Shown here piece by piece: positions 8,700 through 18,139 of a DNA stretch of 64,000 bases; within the stretch, counting starts at the first letter, position 1, and each line of letters opens with the position of its first letter. The stretch comes from Pelomonas dachongensis (GTDB lineage: Bacteria; Pseudomonadota; Gammaproteobacteria; Burkholderiales; Burkholderiaceae_C), in contig NZ_JBIGHY010000003.1 in assembly GCF_043555865.1 (NCBI RefSeq), positions 558,001 to 622,000 of the forward strand, in the 5' to 3' direction. Under the pieces are notes generated by a model. It was not told the origin of the DNA and did no database searches. It saw nothing but the letters and a program-made list of their open reading frames with translations. Both the position numbers and the translations under genes were made by a program.

Positions 8700-11540
8700 G
8701 TGTCGCAGTTGCCGGACAAGACCGGGCCTTTCCAGCTGACGCGCCGCCGCGTGCTCGGCAGCGGCGCTGCCGCCGTGACGCTGCTGGTGCACGAGCTGGC
8801 GCTGGCGATGCGGCCCGCCACGCCGCCGCTGCGTGGCGCGCGGCCGCCGCAGCCGGGCAACCCCACGCAACCCTTTGTCGGCAACACGGCGCCCCCCGGC
8901 GCGCCAGACTGGTCCGGCGGCCCCGGCAAGGCGCGCTTTCGCATCGAGGGCCTGGCCAAGGTGACGGGCCAGAAGATCTATGCGCGCGACTTCCGTGCGA
9001 GCGACATGCCGCAGTGGCCGGCCACCGAGCGCATGGCCATGATCCTGCGTGCGACCGACCCGGGCCGCGTGTTCTCCGGGCTGGACCTGAGCGCGCTGGC
9101 CGGCGCGGACGCGCAACCGCTGCTGGTCATCACGCAGACACCGTTGGGCGACTACACCGGCGCGCAGCGCGACCTGGTGTCGCTGAACCTCACGCTGCCC
9201 TTCTCCAGCGCGGGTGCGGACGGCATCAAGCAGCTGCTGGTGCCGGTGGGCAGCGCGCCACAGTTCTTCGGCCAGCCGGTGGCCATCCTCGTCTTTGCCG
9301 ACGGCAACGCGTACCGCCGCGCCAGGCGCGCTCTGCAGTTCCAGCCTGGCGTCGTGCAGACCGGCGCCCTGCCCCCGCCGCCCGCGCAACCCTGGGTGAT
9401 GGCCTACAGCCCGGTCAACTACCTGACGCGTTATGACGCGCCGGGCCTGCCGCCGTTCTCGCAGGTGCAGGCGGGCTACGCGTCCGACCCCTACCAACCC
9501 GACTCCACCAGCCAGCCCGTCAACAGCACCGCCCGCGCGCTGCGCCAGCGCATCGACGCGGCGCTGCAGGCGCCCCGCCCCACCGTGCTGCAACTGGGCG
9601 GCACTTACAGCACGCAGGTGCTGGACCCGATGTTCATGGAACCGGAGGCCGGCCTGGCCTGGCTGGACCGCTCTGGGGCAGGCACGCTGCACCTGGTGCT
9701 GGGCACGCAGGCCACCAACGGTGATGCGACCGACAGCTTCACGATGTTCAGCAAGAACAGTCCGGTGCAGGTCGGCACCGTGGTGCTGAACTCCTGCTAC
9801 CCCGGCGGCGGCTTCGGCGGGCGCGACGTGTCCACCTTTGCGTCGCTGCTGACCGTCACGGCCGCGCTGGCCGACGGGCCGGTGCGCATCGCGCAGGACC
9901 GCTACGAACAGTTCCAGGGCGGGCTGAAGCAACTCGCCAGCACCATCACGCAGCGCATTGCGGTCGATACGAAGACCGGCAAGTTCCTCGCATTCGGCAG
10001 CCAGCAGGTGCTGCCGTCGGGCGGGCAGAACAACTACAGCCAGTTCGTCGCCATGCTGGCGGCCTACTGTGGCCTCAGCGGCTACGACATCAAGCAGGCC
10101 TATGTGGACGCCATTGCCCAGCCCAGCACCGGCGTGGTGGCCGGCTCCATGCGCGGCTTCGGCGGGCCGCAGGCCAGCTGGGCGGTCGAGACGCTGGTGG
10201 ACGAGGTGGCCGTGGCGCTGAAGCGCGACCCCATCGCGCTGCGCGAGGCCAACGCACTGCGCGAGGGCGACCGCACCATCACCGGCGCGCCGCTGGAGCA
10301 GCCCATGCGGCTGCATGAGATCTGCCGCCGCTCGCGCGAGCACGCGCTGTGGCGCAACCGCGAGGCCGTGAAGCGGCGCAAGGCGCGCGAGGGCATCCGC
10401 TACGGCGTGGGCTTTGCGCTGGCCAACCAGGCCTACGGCACAGGCAAGGACGGCGTGATGGCCGAGGTGGCGCTGGCGCCCGATGGCCGCCTCACCGTGC
10501 GCAGCAACTGCGTGGACATGGGCAACGGCTCGGCGACGACACTGGCCATTTCCACCGCCGGCTGGCTGGGGCACAACGCGCACGACGTCGTCATGGGCGA
10601 TGTCGGCTCCTTCAACGCGCTGGACCTGAACAGCGACTACGGCGGCAGCTGGACCGACCCGCACTGGACGGCCGCGTTCTCGATGTCCAGCAGCGCCTGC
10701 CTGACCGCCTTCCACCAGGTGCACGTGACCGAGCAAGCGGCACGGGTGTTGTTCGAGAGTGGCCTGCTGCCGGCCGCCGCGGCGCTGTGGGGCGTGCCGC
10801 TGGCGCAAGTGCAGGGCAAGACGACGTGGGACGCCGGGCGGCTGGTGGCGCCGGGACTGGCGCCGCTGTCGCTGGCGGCGCTGGCCGCCCGCGTGCATCG
10901 GGACCAGCTGACATCCGGCGCCATGGTGCATGGCCTGTACGAAGGCGCCTGGGTGTCGGCCAGCTACCCGGTGCAGGCCGGCGCCCTGCTGAAGCTGCCC
11001 ATTGACGGCCTGTCGCTGCGCGCGGGCGGGCAGCCGAACTGGAGCTTCATTGCGCGGCAGGACGTGGTGCCGCCGCGCCCGGCCGCGTCGCTGTACGGGC
11101 GCAGCCTGTACGCGCCCTCGGGCGTGCTGGTGGCGGTGGAGATCGCGCCCCGCACCTTTGAGCCGCGCGTGGTGGCCGTGGAACTGCTGGTGGACGCCGG
11201 CAAGGTGCTGCAACCCGACCTCCTGCTGGGCCAGGCCCAGGGCGGCGTCGCGATGGGCATCGGCTACGCGCTGCTGGAGGACCTGCCGCTGGAGGCCGGC
11301 GGCGCCGGCGACGGGCGCTGGAACCTGGACCGGTATCACGTGGCCTTGTCGGCCGACGTGCCACTGGGGCGGCTGAACATCACGACGCTGGGGGGTGACG
11401 ACGCGACGGCCAAGGGCATCGCCGAGGCCGTGCTGTGCCCCATCGCGCCGGCCATCGGCAACGCGATCGCCCATGCCACGGGGCAGCGGTTCCGCAGCCT
11501 GCCCATCACCGCTGCCGACATCAAGGAGGCCCTGTCATGA
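8700..11540 (+). CDS. molybdopterin-dependent oxidoreductase large subunit, xanthine dehydrogenase/isoquinoline oxidoreductase family
   Basis: The GTG at 8700 is preceded by a purine-rich ribosome site (gagggag) and gives a 946-residue protein; an in-frame GTG at 8661 would add 13 residues without such a site. The N terminus carries a twin-arginine-like signal (TRRRVLGSGAAAVTLL), so the folded enzyme is probably exported by Tat. The body matches the two molybdenum-cofactor domains of aldehyde/xanthine oxidases. It includes the GGGFGGRD substrate-channel loop, the SMRGFGGPQ segment, and a late GIAEAVLCPIAPAIGNAI motif containing the catalytic-type Glu. It should hydroxylate an aldehyde or N-heterocycle. 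It is translationally coupled (ATGA) to its 2Fe-2S subunit and then to a dihaem cytochrome. Confidence 0.88.
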   Translation: MSQLPDKTGPFQLTRRRVLGSGAAAVTLLVHELALAMRPATPPLRGARPPQPGNPTQPFVGNTAPPGAPDWSGGPGKARFRIEGLAKVTGQKIYARDFRASDMPQWPATERMAMILRATDPGRVFSGLDLSALAGADAQPLLVITQTPLGDYTGAQRDLVSLNLTLPFSSAGADGIKQLLVPVGSAPQFFGQPVAILVFADGNAYRRARRALQFQPGVVQTGALPPPPAQPWVMAYSPVNYLTRYDAPGLPPFSQVQAGYASDPYQPDSTSQPVNSTARALRQRIDAALQAPRPTVLQLGGTYSTQVLDPMFMEPEAGLAWLDRSGAGTLHLVLGTQATNGDATDSFTMFSKNSPVQVGTVVLNSCYPGGGFGGRDVSTFASLLTVTAALADGPVRIAQDRYEQFQGGLKQLASTITQRIAVDTKTGKFLAFGSQQVLPSGGQNNYSQFVAMLAAYCGLSGYDIKQAYVDAIAQPSTGVVAGSMRGFGGPQASWAVETLVDEVAVALKRDPIALREANALREGDRTITGAPLEQPMRLHEICRRSREHALWRNREAVKRRKAREGIRYGVGFALANQAYGTGKDGVMAEVALAPDGRLTVRSNCVDMGNGSATTLAISTAGWLGHNAHDVVMGDVGSFNALDLNSDYGGSWTDPHWTAAFSMSSSACLTAFHQVHVTEQAARVLFESGLLPAAAALWGVPLAQVQGKTTWDAGRLVAPGLAPLSLAALAARVHRDQLTSGAMVHGLYEGAWVSASYPVQAGALLKLPIDGLSLRAGGQPNWSFIARQDVVPPRPAASLYGRSLYAPSGVLVAVEIAPRTFEPRVVAVELLVDAGKVLQPDLLLGQAQGGVAMGIGYALLEDLPLEAGGAGDGRWNLDRYHVALSADVPLGRLNITTLGGDDATAKGIAEAVLCPIAPAIGNAIAHATGQRFRSLPITAADIKEALS

Positions 11541-12064
11541 GCGAACCCCTCGTCCAAGTCCTGTTCCACGTCAACGGCCGCCCCGTCAGCACGACGGTGC
11601 CCACCGACCTCCCCCTCGTCGACTTCCTGCGCGAGGAACTGGGCTTGTCCGGCACCCGGCTGTGCTGCGGCATCGGCGTCTGCAAGGCCTGCACCGTCGC
11701 CGCGCGCCGTGCGCCCACCAGTCAGGCCCAGCCCATGCTCGCCTGCTCCACGCCGGTAGCGCTGCTGCAGGGCCAGTCCATCACGACGGTGGAGGGCACC
11801 GGCAGCATGGAGCGTCCCAGCAAAGTCCAGCAGGCCTTCCTGGATCACTTCGCCTTCCAGTGCGGCTACTGCACGCCCGGCTTCATCATGGCGACCGAAA
11901 TGCTGCTCGGCCGCCTGCGCGCGCAGCCCATCCAGCGCGACCGGCTGGACGCCGCCATCGAGGAGGCCGTGGGCCAGCACATCTGCCGCTGCACCGGCTA
12001 CGCCCGCTACCACCAGGCCATCCGCGCCGTGGTGATGGCAGAGAAAGGCCTGGTGACGGCATGA
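11537..12064 (+). CDS. (2Fe-2S)-binding subunit of the molybdenum hydroxylase
   Basis: This 175-residue protein has the two-domain layout of xanthine dehydrogenase/IorA small subunits. A plant-ferredoxin-like N-terminal domain holds the cysteines of RLCCGIGVCKACTV plus LAC, and an alpha-helical domain holds CGYC and CRC. Together they bind two [2Fe-2S] clusters that take electrons from the molybdopterin centre. The ATG overlaps the stop of the large-subunit gene, and its own stop overlaps the cytochrome start, so the three are made in step. It has no signal peptide and probably reaches the periplasm together with the Tat-exported large subunit, as in related enzymes; that is inference. Confidence 0.92.
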   Translation: MSEPLVQVLFHVNGRPVSTTVPTDLPLVDFLREELGLSGTRLCCGIGVCKACTVAARRAPTSQAQPMLACSTPVALLQGQSITTVEGTGSMERPSKVQQAFLDHFAFQCGYCTPGFIMATEMLLGRLRAQPIQRDRLDAAIEEAVGQHICRCTGYARYHQAIRAVVMAEKGLVTA

Positions 12065-13074
12065 GGACGAAGCAAGCACTGTTGCTGTTGCTGCTGGCGG
12101 GCAGCGCCCAGGCGGAGACGCTGTTCGAATACGGTCGCCAATGCGCCGTGCAGATCAGCGAGATCCCCGCCTTCAGCTGCATGGCCGGCGAGGAGATCCC
12201 GATCACTGTCGACGGCGGCAAGCCCGTGCCGGCCGACCAGGCGCCCGCGCGCTGCGACCGGCCGTCGCTGCTGCCGCAGCACGACGAAGGCAGCCAGGGC
12301 CAGTGCGTGCCCGGCAGCCGCGCGCTGGTGCTGCGCGACGACAAGAACGCGCAGATCAGCGCCATCTGTCGCAAGCAGGTCGCGCGGCCCCGGGGCAGTA
12401 CGTTGTTCGACGAGATCAACGTCATCTCGCACAGCCTGAAGGATGGCAAGACCTGCTGGTTCACCGCCAAGGCCACCGCGCCGCTGACGAAGGACAAAGG
12501 CATCGACGGCCGCTGGGTGCCCTCGCCCAGCACGCTGACGCGCAAGCCGCAGCCACCCGGTCCGGATGGCCTGAAGCCGCTGCCGGCCGACAAGGTCTGG
12601 CAGACGCCGCACCAGGTGGCGTGGAGTCAGCCGGCCTGCATCAACTGCCACGACAGCGGGCCGTTCATGTACTCACCCTACATCGCCCAGACCACGCAGC
12701 TGCCCGGCGACCCGTTCGGCTTCTACCAGCCCAAGGCCATCGGCGCGGACTTCAAGAAGGCCTGGGCCCGGCTCAACGCGTTCGGAATCACGACGCGCGG
12801 CAACACCTGCACCGCCTGCCACCGCATGGGCAACATGAATTCCTGTCAGGTTGCGATGGACCAGTCCACGGGCCGCGGGGAGCAGCAGGGCGGCGACGAC
12901 TGGTCCAAGAAGTTCCCGCATTCGCACTGGATGAGCCCGGGCAACCTGCACAGCCCCGCGCAGTGGGATCAGCAATTTGCCGACAGCCTCAAGAAGCTGG
13001 CGGCGTGCTGCGAGGATCCGAAGGGGCCGGGGTGCCAGGTGGTGGAGTACGGACCGAAAGACGCGAAGCGCTGA
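12061..13074 (+). CDS. dihaem cytochrome c, electron acceptor of the molybdenum hydroxylase
   Basis: This 337-residue protein starts with a clear Sec signal peptide (MRTKQALLLLLLAGSAQAE). Two haem-attachment motifs occur, CINCH from residue 193 and CTACH from residue 250. The region before residue 190 is cysteine-rich and has no haem motif. The gene starts at an ATG overlapping the stop of the 2Fe-2S subunit, so it very probably carries electrons from that periplasmic enzyme toward the respiratory chain. Spacing and length differ from the usual three-haem cytochrome subunits of alcohol or aldehyde dehydrogenases. I cannot place it in a narrower family. Confidence 0.82.
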   Translation: MRTKQALLLLLLAGSAQAETLFEYGRQCAVQISEIPAFSCMAGEEIPITVDGGKPVPADQAPARCDRPSLLPQHDEGSQGQCVPGSRALVLRDDKNAQISAICRKQVARPRGSTLFDEINVISHSLKDGKTCWFTAKATAPLTKDKGIDGRWVPSPSTLTRKPQPPGPDGLKPLPADKVWQTPHQVAWSQPACINCHDSGPFMYSPYIAQTTQLPGDPFGFYQPKAIGADFKKAWARLNAFGITTRGNTCTACHRMGNMNSCQVAMDQSTGRGEQQGGDDWSKKFPHSHWMSPGNLHSPAQWDQQFADSLKKLAACCEDPKGPGCQVVEYGPKDAKR

Positions 13075-13162
13075 CGGCCGCCACGTGACGCGGTCTTGAC
13101 CCATCTCAAGGCCCTGGTGCAGCGGCTGGATAGCATCGAACGCGTTCACTGCCAGCGTTTTC

Positions 13163-14308
13163 ATGAGCCCAGTCCCGCCGACGCCGCCCGTTTCCTCTTC
13201 GGGTGCCTGTTCATCCCCTCCTTCTGAGGTGCCAGTCATTGCCCGAGATGCGCGCATGCCCGCGCGTCGGGAGATCCGGTCCTGGCTGACGCCCATCTCG
13301 CAGCCGCAAACAGCGCGCGCCCTGGGACTGCTGCTGCTGGATTGGGCGCTGTTCATTGCAGCCATCGCAGGCGTGGTGCTGTTGCCGGTGTGGTGGATGA
13401 AGCTGCCGGTGGCGCTGGCGGCCGGCTTCGTGATCGGCCGTCTGTTCATCATCGGGCACGACGCCTGCCACCAGAGCTACACGCCGCACCGCCTGCTCAA
13501 CCGCTGGCTGGGACGCATCGCGTTTTTGCCTTCGCTGACGCCCTACAGCCTGTGGGAGGTGGGACACAACGTGATGCATCACGGGTTCACCAACCTCAAG
13601 GGCAAGGACTTCGTCTGGCAGCCCCTGACCCCTGATGAGTACCGTGCGCTGTCACCGGCCCGGCGCCTGCTGGAGCGCGTCTACCGCAGCGGATGGGCAC
13701 CCGGCCTGTACTACTTCATCGAGATGTGGTGGCTGCGCATGCTGTTCCCCAGCCCGCGCTACATGCCGGCACGACGCGGGCTCTTCGTGGCCGATGGCCT
13801 GCTTGCCGTTGCCGCGGGTGCCGTGTGGATCGGCGCGCTGGTGTGGGCGGCGCACGCCACCGGCCAATCGGCATGGGCAATGGTCGTGCTGGGCTTCGCC
13901 GTGCCGTTCGCGTTCTGGAACGTGATGATCGGCTTCGTGATCTACGTGCATCACACGCACACAGAGGTGCGGTGGCATGAAGACAAGGCGAACTGGTCGG
14001 CGAGCGACCCCTTCGTGTCCACCACCGTACACCTGACCTTTCCGCTGAAGATCGGCGGCCTGCTGCATCACATCATGGAACACACGGCGCATCACGTGGA
14101 CATGAGCATCCCGCTTTACAGGCTCAAGCAGGCCCAGGCCGTGCTTGAGACCGCGTTGCCGGGGCGCATCATCGTCCAGCGCTTCTCCTGGCGCTGGTAC
14201 TTGCAGACGGCCAGCCGCTGCAAGCTGTACGACGTGGCCGCCGAGTGCTGGACTGACTTCAAGGGGCGGGTGTCCGAGCCCACGACATGGGGGCGGGTGC
14301 TGCGCTGA
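13163..14308 (+). CDS. fatty acid desaturase
   Basis: This 381-residue integral membrane protein carries the three histidine boxes of membrane di-iron desaturases: HDACH (from residue 99), HNVMHH (from 135) and HTAHH (from 307). Hydrophobic pairs lie between them. It would introduce a double bond into an acyl chain, or act on a related lipid, using O2 and a ferredoxin- or flavin-type donor not encoded nearby. The first 30 residues are Pro/Ser-rich and poorly conserved-looking, so translation may really begin at a later Met (near residue 32). The gene is convergent with the GST gene. Confidence 0.85.
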   Translation: MSPVPPTPPVSSSGACSSPPSEVPVIARDARMPARREIRSWLTPISQPQTARALGLLLLDWALFIAAIAGVVLLPVWWMKLPVALAAGFVIGRLFIIGHDACHQSYTPHRLLNRWLGRIAFLPSLTPYSLWEVGHNVMHHGFTNLKGKDFVWQPLTPDEYRALSPARRLLERVYRSGWAPGLYYFIEMWWLRMLFPSPRYMPARRGLFVADGLLAVAAGAVWIGALVWAAHATGQSAWAMVVLGFAVPFAFWNVMIGFVIYVHHTHTEVRWHEDKANWSASDPFVSTTVHLTFPLKIGGLLHHIMEHTAHHVDMSIPLYRLKQAQAVLETALPGRIIVQRFSWRWYLQTASRCKLYDVAAECWTDFKGRVSEPTTWGRVLR

Positions 14309-14341
14309 GTTGCGCAGCGGCGTGCAAAGGCGCCTGCGTGC

Positions 14342-15010
14342 TCAGCTCAGCAGGTCGTACTTCCCACCCCGCTCCAGCGCCCTTTGATAGGCCGGCCGCG
14401 CATGGATCAGATCCAGGAACGCCTTCAGCTTCGGATAGGCCGCCAGGTCGGCGCCCCGTGATGCCGCGGCTTCCAGCGGGAAGCTCATCTGCACGTCGGC
14501 CGCGCTGAACTCGCTGCCCGTGAACCACGGCCGTGCGGTCAGCTCGCCTTCCAAGAACTTCAGCTGCGCGTCGATGTTGGGCTGTACGAAGCTCTTCAGC
14601 ACCTTGTCGGCGATGCCCTTCGCAATCGGCTTCACGAAGAATGGTGCGGGCGCGCGCTTGACCTTGTTGAACACCAGCTTCATGACCAGCGGCGGCATGG
14701 CCGAGCCTTCGGCGAAGTGCATGAAGTAGCGGTAGTGCAGCAGGCCCTGTTCGTCGGTGGGCTTCAGCCGCCCCTGGCCGTAGCGCTCCACCAGGTACTC
14801 CAGGATGGCGCCGCTCTCGGCCACCGTCAGCGCGCCATCGGTGATGACGGGCGACTTGCCCAGCGGGTGGATCTTGCGCAGCTCCGGCGGGGCCAGCGAC
14901 GTCTTGGCGTCGCGCTGGTAATGCTGGATCTCGTAGGGCAGGCCCAGCTCTTCGAGGAGCCACAGCACGCGCTGCGAGCGGGAGTTGTTGAGGTGGTGGA
15001 CGGTGATCAT
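14342..15010 (-). CDS. glutathione S-transferase family protein
   Basis: The ATG at 15010 gives 222 residues beginning MITVHHLNNSRSQRVLWLLEE, the usual thioredoxin-fold start with the glutathione-activating Ser/Arg region. A longer in-frame start twelve codons upstream would add no recognisable structure. The cis-Pro/Glu-Ser signature for glutathione binding is visible as GKSPVITDGALTVAESGAI, and the C-terminal half is all helical. The protein should be cytosolic and conjugate or reduce electrophiles. It is divergent, with only 27 bases between, from a small unknown gene. Confidence 0.88.
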   Translation of the reverse strand: MITVHHLNNSRSQRVLWLLEELGLPYEIQHYQRDAKTSLAPPELRKIHPLGKSPVITDGALTVAESGAILEYLVERYGQGRLKPTDEQGLLHYRYFMHFAEGSAMPPLVMKLVFNKVKRAPAPFFVKPIAKGIADKVLKSFVQPNIDAQLKFLEGELTARPWFTGSEFSAADVQMSFPLEAAASRGADLAAYPKLKAFLDLIHARPAYQRALERGGKYDLLS

Positions 15011-15037
15011 GGGTTTGAGTGTAGAAACCTGGCCGAT

Positions 15038-15436
15038 ATGACCCATCGCCCAGTGTCCGCCCGTCAGCGCCGACTGTCAGAGCCGCTCGATGTGCCGCGC
15101 ATGAAAACGGTCATGCGCCGCCTGTTCGCGCGCCGCAGCAACCATGGCGTCGCGTCGTGGGATGAGCTGCTGCCGCAGATGGCGCGCTTTGGCATCACGA
15201 CGCGTGGCGACTTCGTGCGGCTGATGAAGCGCCATCGGCGGCAGCTGATCGTGATTGACCGGGACCCGCTGACGCCCCGCGAGGTGGCCTACTACAGCCA
15301 GGAGTTCGGTGCCGACTTCGTGCGAGATGCGCTACGGCGCCAGTATTGGTTCTCCTGGCTGTCAATGATTGGGATCGCGATGGAGCTGGAGTTTGGCGAC
15401 GCGGCAACGGTCTGGGCGAAACCCGCAGAACTTTGA
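15038..15436 (+). CDS. hypothetical basic protein, 132 aa
   Basis: No family is recognised. The most likely start is the ATG at 15038; a second Met at 15101 would shorten it by 21 residues. The protein is strongly basic in its first half (MRRLFARRSNHG, MKRHRRQL) and has a hydrophobic segment (YWFSWLSMIGIAMELE) close to the C terminus. It could be peripheral to the membrane. Its stop lies two bases from the stop of the convergent POT transporter. An antisense frame across it is a codon-position shadow. Confidence 0.5.
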   Translation: MTHRPVSARQRRLSEPLDVPRMKTVMRRLFARRSNHGVASWDELLPQMARFGITTRGDFVRLMKRHRRQLIVIDRDPLTPREVAYYSQEFGADFVRDALRRQYWFSWLSMIGIAMELEFGDAATVWAKPAEL

Positions 15437-15438
15437 AT

Positions 15439-16860
15439 CTAAGGTGCCGAACTAGTCTCTTCAGGCGCCAGCAGCCGCCCGAACACCAGCTTCACCCCCA
15501 GCAGCCCCACGCCCGCAGCCGCCACCAGCGCGGCGTGCAGCAGCCAGAAGTTGGAGCCCTTCATCACCTCCAGCAACCCGGCCAGCCAGCCGACGAACAG
15601 GTTGCCAATGAACAGGTGCAGGTAGTAGATGCCCAGCATCACGCCCTGGTAGCCGCGCGGCGCCACGCGCGAGTACAACGCCAGGCCCACCGGCATGATG
15701 TTGGCGAAGCCGATGTTGTTGACCAGCGCATAGCCGAACGACCACAGGATGCTGATGCGCGCGCCGCCTTCCTCGATGGACAGCGCCGGGATCATCAGCA
15801 ACAGCGGCGCACCGGCCGCGACGAAGCAGCCGAGCGCCATCTTGGTGATCTCGTCGGGCTCGCGACGGCGGTTGGCCCACCAGCGCCAGAAGGCGAGAGA
15901 CGCCAGCATCGTCGTCGTGCTCAGCAGCGCGTCGATGGCTTGCAGCCAGGTCACCGGCACGGTGAAGCCGGCGACGACCATGTCCATGTGCTGCTGCGAC
16001 CACAGCGGAAAGCCGTTGTTGTATTGCTGGTTGCCGACGATGGACAGCATCAGCACCGGCAGGATGGCCACCAGCAGCGCCACCTGCAGCAGGCCGCGCC
16101 GGCCGATGGGCGGGCGCGCGGGCGCGTCGTGCCGGGCGGCGCCGCGCGGCGCCTCGGGTGGCAGCCAGCGGCGGCCGGCCAGGTAGACGAACAGGCCGAT
16201 CAGCATGCCCACGCCGGCCGAACCGAAGCCCCAGTGCCAGCCCACCTTCTCGCCCAGCGTGCCGCAGACGATGGGGGCGGCGATGACGGCGATCTGCACC
16301 GCCAGCATGAAGATCTGGAAGGCGCTGGCGCGGCGCTTGTCGCCCGGCGCGTAGAGGTCGCCCACCTGCGCGGCGATGTTGCCCTTGAACGCGCCCACCC
16401 CCAGCAGCAGGCAGCCCAGCGCCGGCAGCAGCAGCATCTCGAACGCCATCAGGAAGTGGCCCGCCGCCATCAGCAGCGCGCCGATGACGACGGTCTTCGT
16501 GCGGCCCAGCCAGCGGTCGGCGATGAGCCCGCCGAAGATCGGCGTCAGGTAGACGAGGCCCACGTACAGCCCGAACACGGCGGAGGCCAGCTGCTGCGGC
16601 GAGCGTGCGCCGGTGACGCTCTCGATGGCGGCGCGCAGCGCGTCCATGCCGGCCACGTTGCCGATGTTCTCGGGCATGAACAGGTAGTTGCTGAGGTACA
16701 GCACCAGCAGCGCCTGCATGCCGTAGTAGGAGAAACGCTCCCACAGCTCGCAGAAGGACAGCCAGCCCAGCCCGGCGGGGTGGCCGAGGAAGGCGCGGTC
16801 GTGGCGGGCGCGCAGGTCGCTGGTGGCGGCGGCGCTCGCAGTCGATGTGACGGAGGACAA
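15439..16860 (-). CDS. POT/PTR family proton-coupled oligopeptide transporter
   Basis: The protein shows the family fingerprint ELWERFSYYGMQALLVLYLS in helix 1, the IFGGLIADRWLG loop, GAFKGNIAAQVGDLY in helices 4-5, and about 14 hydrophobic helices. POT proteins import di- and tripeptides with protons across the inner membrane. No ATG is suitably placed; the TTG at 16860 gives a 473-residue product of normal length, whereas the open frame further upstream has no transporter-like sequence. A second, diverged POT gene lies at 58.0 kb. The neighbouring genes give no further clue to the substrate. Confidence 0.85.
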   Translation of the reverse strand: MSSVTSTASAAATSDLRARHDRAFLGHPAGLGWLSFCELWERFSYYGMQALLVLYLSNYLFMPENIGNVAGMDALRAAIESVTGARSPQQLASAVFGLYVGLVYLTPIFGGLIADRWLGRTKTVVIGALLMAAGHFLMAFEMLLLPALGCLLLGVGAFKGNIAAQVGDLYAPGDKRRASAFQIFMLAVQIAVIAAPIVCGTLGEKVGWHWGFGSAGVGMLIGLFVYLAGRRWLPPEAPRGAARHDAPARPPIGRRGLLQVALLVAILPVLMLSIVGNQQYNNGFPLWSQQHMDMVVAGFTVPVTWLQAIDALLSTTTMLASLAFWRWWANRRREPDEITKMALGCFVAAGAPLLLMIPALSIEEGGARISILWSFGYALVNNIGFANIMPVGLALYSRVAPRGYQGVMLGIYYLHLFIGNLFVGWLAGLLEVMKGSNFWLLHAALVAAAGVGLLGVKLVFGRLLAPEETSSAP

Positions 16861-17002
16861 GGCGTGGATTCCGGTAAGCGATGAAGGCTGCCACTGTCCG
16901 CGCAGGGCGATGCGCTGGCAATCGGCAGTGGCCCGGGCATGACGACGGTCAGAACGCTTCGCAGACGTGAAATCATGGCCGCTCCGAACGGAGGAGGCCG
17001 AT

Positions 17003-18073
17003 TTGCGAGAGCGGAAGAGTGCAGGGTTGGTGCAGGCGGCGTTGTGCATGGCGCTGGCGACGCCTGCCGCCGCCGAGACGCGGCCGCCGTTCCCGACAGG
17101 GCCGGCACTCGACCGTCTGCTGGCTGCCCATGACGTGCCGGGCATCGCCATGGTGACGCTGAAGGACTGCGAGCCCGAGGGGCCACCGGTCGTCGCCGGC
17201 AACGCGTCTTTGCAGCCGGCGGTGGCTGTCACACCCGCCACGGTGTTCGAGTCGGCGTCGCTGTCCAAGCCGGTGTTCGCGTGGCTGGTCATGCAGCTCG
17301 TTGACGAGCAGGTCATCGATCTGGACCGGCCTTTCGCCCAGTCCTTTGACTACGTGCGCATTCCGGACAAGGCCGCCTACGCGCAGCTCACACCGCGCCT
17401 GGTGCTGTCCCACCGCACCGGCCTGCCCAACTGGGTCGATGGCGACACGGATTTCCCGCAGCGCACCGCGCCCATCCCCTTCACCGTGCCGCCGGACACC
17501 ACGTACAGCTATTCCGGCGAGGCTTACCAGCTGCTGCAGGCCTTCGTCGAACACAAGACCGGTAGCACGCTGCAGGCGCTGTTTGAGCAACGGTTGGGCC
17601 GCTGGATGCCCGACTCCACGTTCACCCGTCCCCTTCGCCCCGGCACCGTGGCCTCGCGCGCCTACCGCAGTGCCCGCGACGCCGACAGCGGCCGCGACAT
17701 GACCAACCTGACCGGCTTCGCGATGTCTGCCGCGTCACTGGTGACCACCGCGCAGGACTACGCCCGCTTTCTGTCGCTGGTCTGCAAGCGCGAGGGCCTG
17801 TCTCGCGCGGCCTACGACGACATGCTGCGGCCGCAGACACCCGTGCCCCGCAGCGAGTCGTTGTTGCCGACATTCCGCAGCATGGGCTGGGCGATCACGG
17901 ACGCGGGCGGCACCACGCTCGTGAGCCACAGCGGCAACAACGGCGCGTACCGGGCGTTCGCCGGTTTCGTGCAGGAAAGCCGCGACGGCGTCGTCATCCT
18001 GACCAATGGCGCCAAAGGGCGTGAACTGATCGACGCGCTGTTGCAGCCGCCGCCTGCGCCCGCCAGCCGCTGA
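17003..18073 (+). CDS. class C beta-lactamase-like serine hydrolase, exported
   Basis: The TTG at 17003 is chosen because a strong ribosome site (ggaggagg) sits five bases before it and because it yields a standard signal peptide (LVQAALCMALATPAAA). The GTG twelve codons upstream has neither. The 356-residue product has the SxxK motif (Ser86-Leu-Ser-Lys89), a Tyr-containing second motif (YSYSGEAY) and a third motif HSG (SHSGNNG). These fit esterases, D-aminopeptidases or PBP-like proteins of the beta-lactamase superfamily rather than a dedicated AmpC. It should act in the periplasm. No ampR-like regulator is adjacent. Confidence 0.82.
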   Translation: MRERKSAGLVQAALCMALATPAAAETRPPFPTGPALDRLLAAHDVPGIAMVTLKDCEPEGPPVVAGNASLQPAVAVTPATVFESASLSKPVFAWLVMQLVDEQVIDLDRPFAQSFDYVRIPDKAAYAQLTPRLVLSHRTGLPNWVDGDTDFPQRTAPIPFTVPPDTTYSYSGEAYQLLQAFVEHKTGSTLQALFEQRLGRWMPDSTFTRPLRPGTVASRAYRSARDADSGRDMTNLTGFAMSAASLVTTAQDYARFLSLVCKREGLSRAAYDDMLRPQTPVPRSESLLPTFRSMGWAITDAGGTTLVSHSGNNGAYRAFAGFVQESRDGVVILTNGAKGRELIDALLQPPPAPASR

Positions 18074-18139
18074 AGGGAAGACACCACCGACGCGGGCGCC
18101 CGGCATCTGGTGCAATGCCGCCCACGACATGGAGTGGGC

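Noticed and set aside
8682..11474. 930-codon antisense open frame
   Set aside because: It is a shadow of the molybdenum hydroxylase gene with the same biased composition.
15346..16884. 512-codon plus-strand frame
   Set aside because: It is rich in His, Gln and Arg with no recognisable structure, antisense to the POT transporter.
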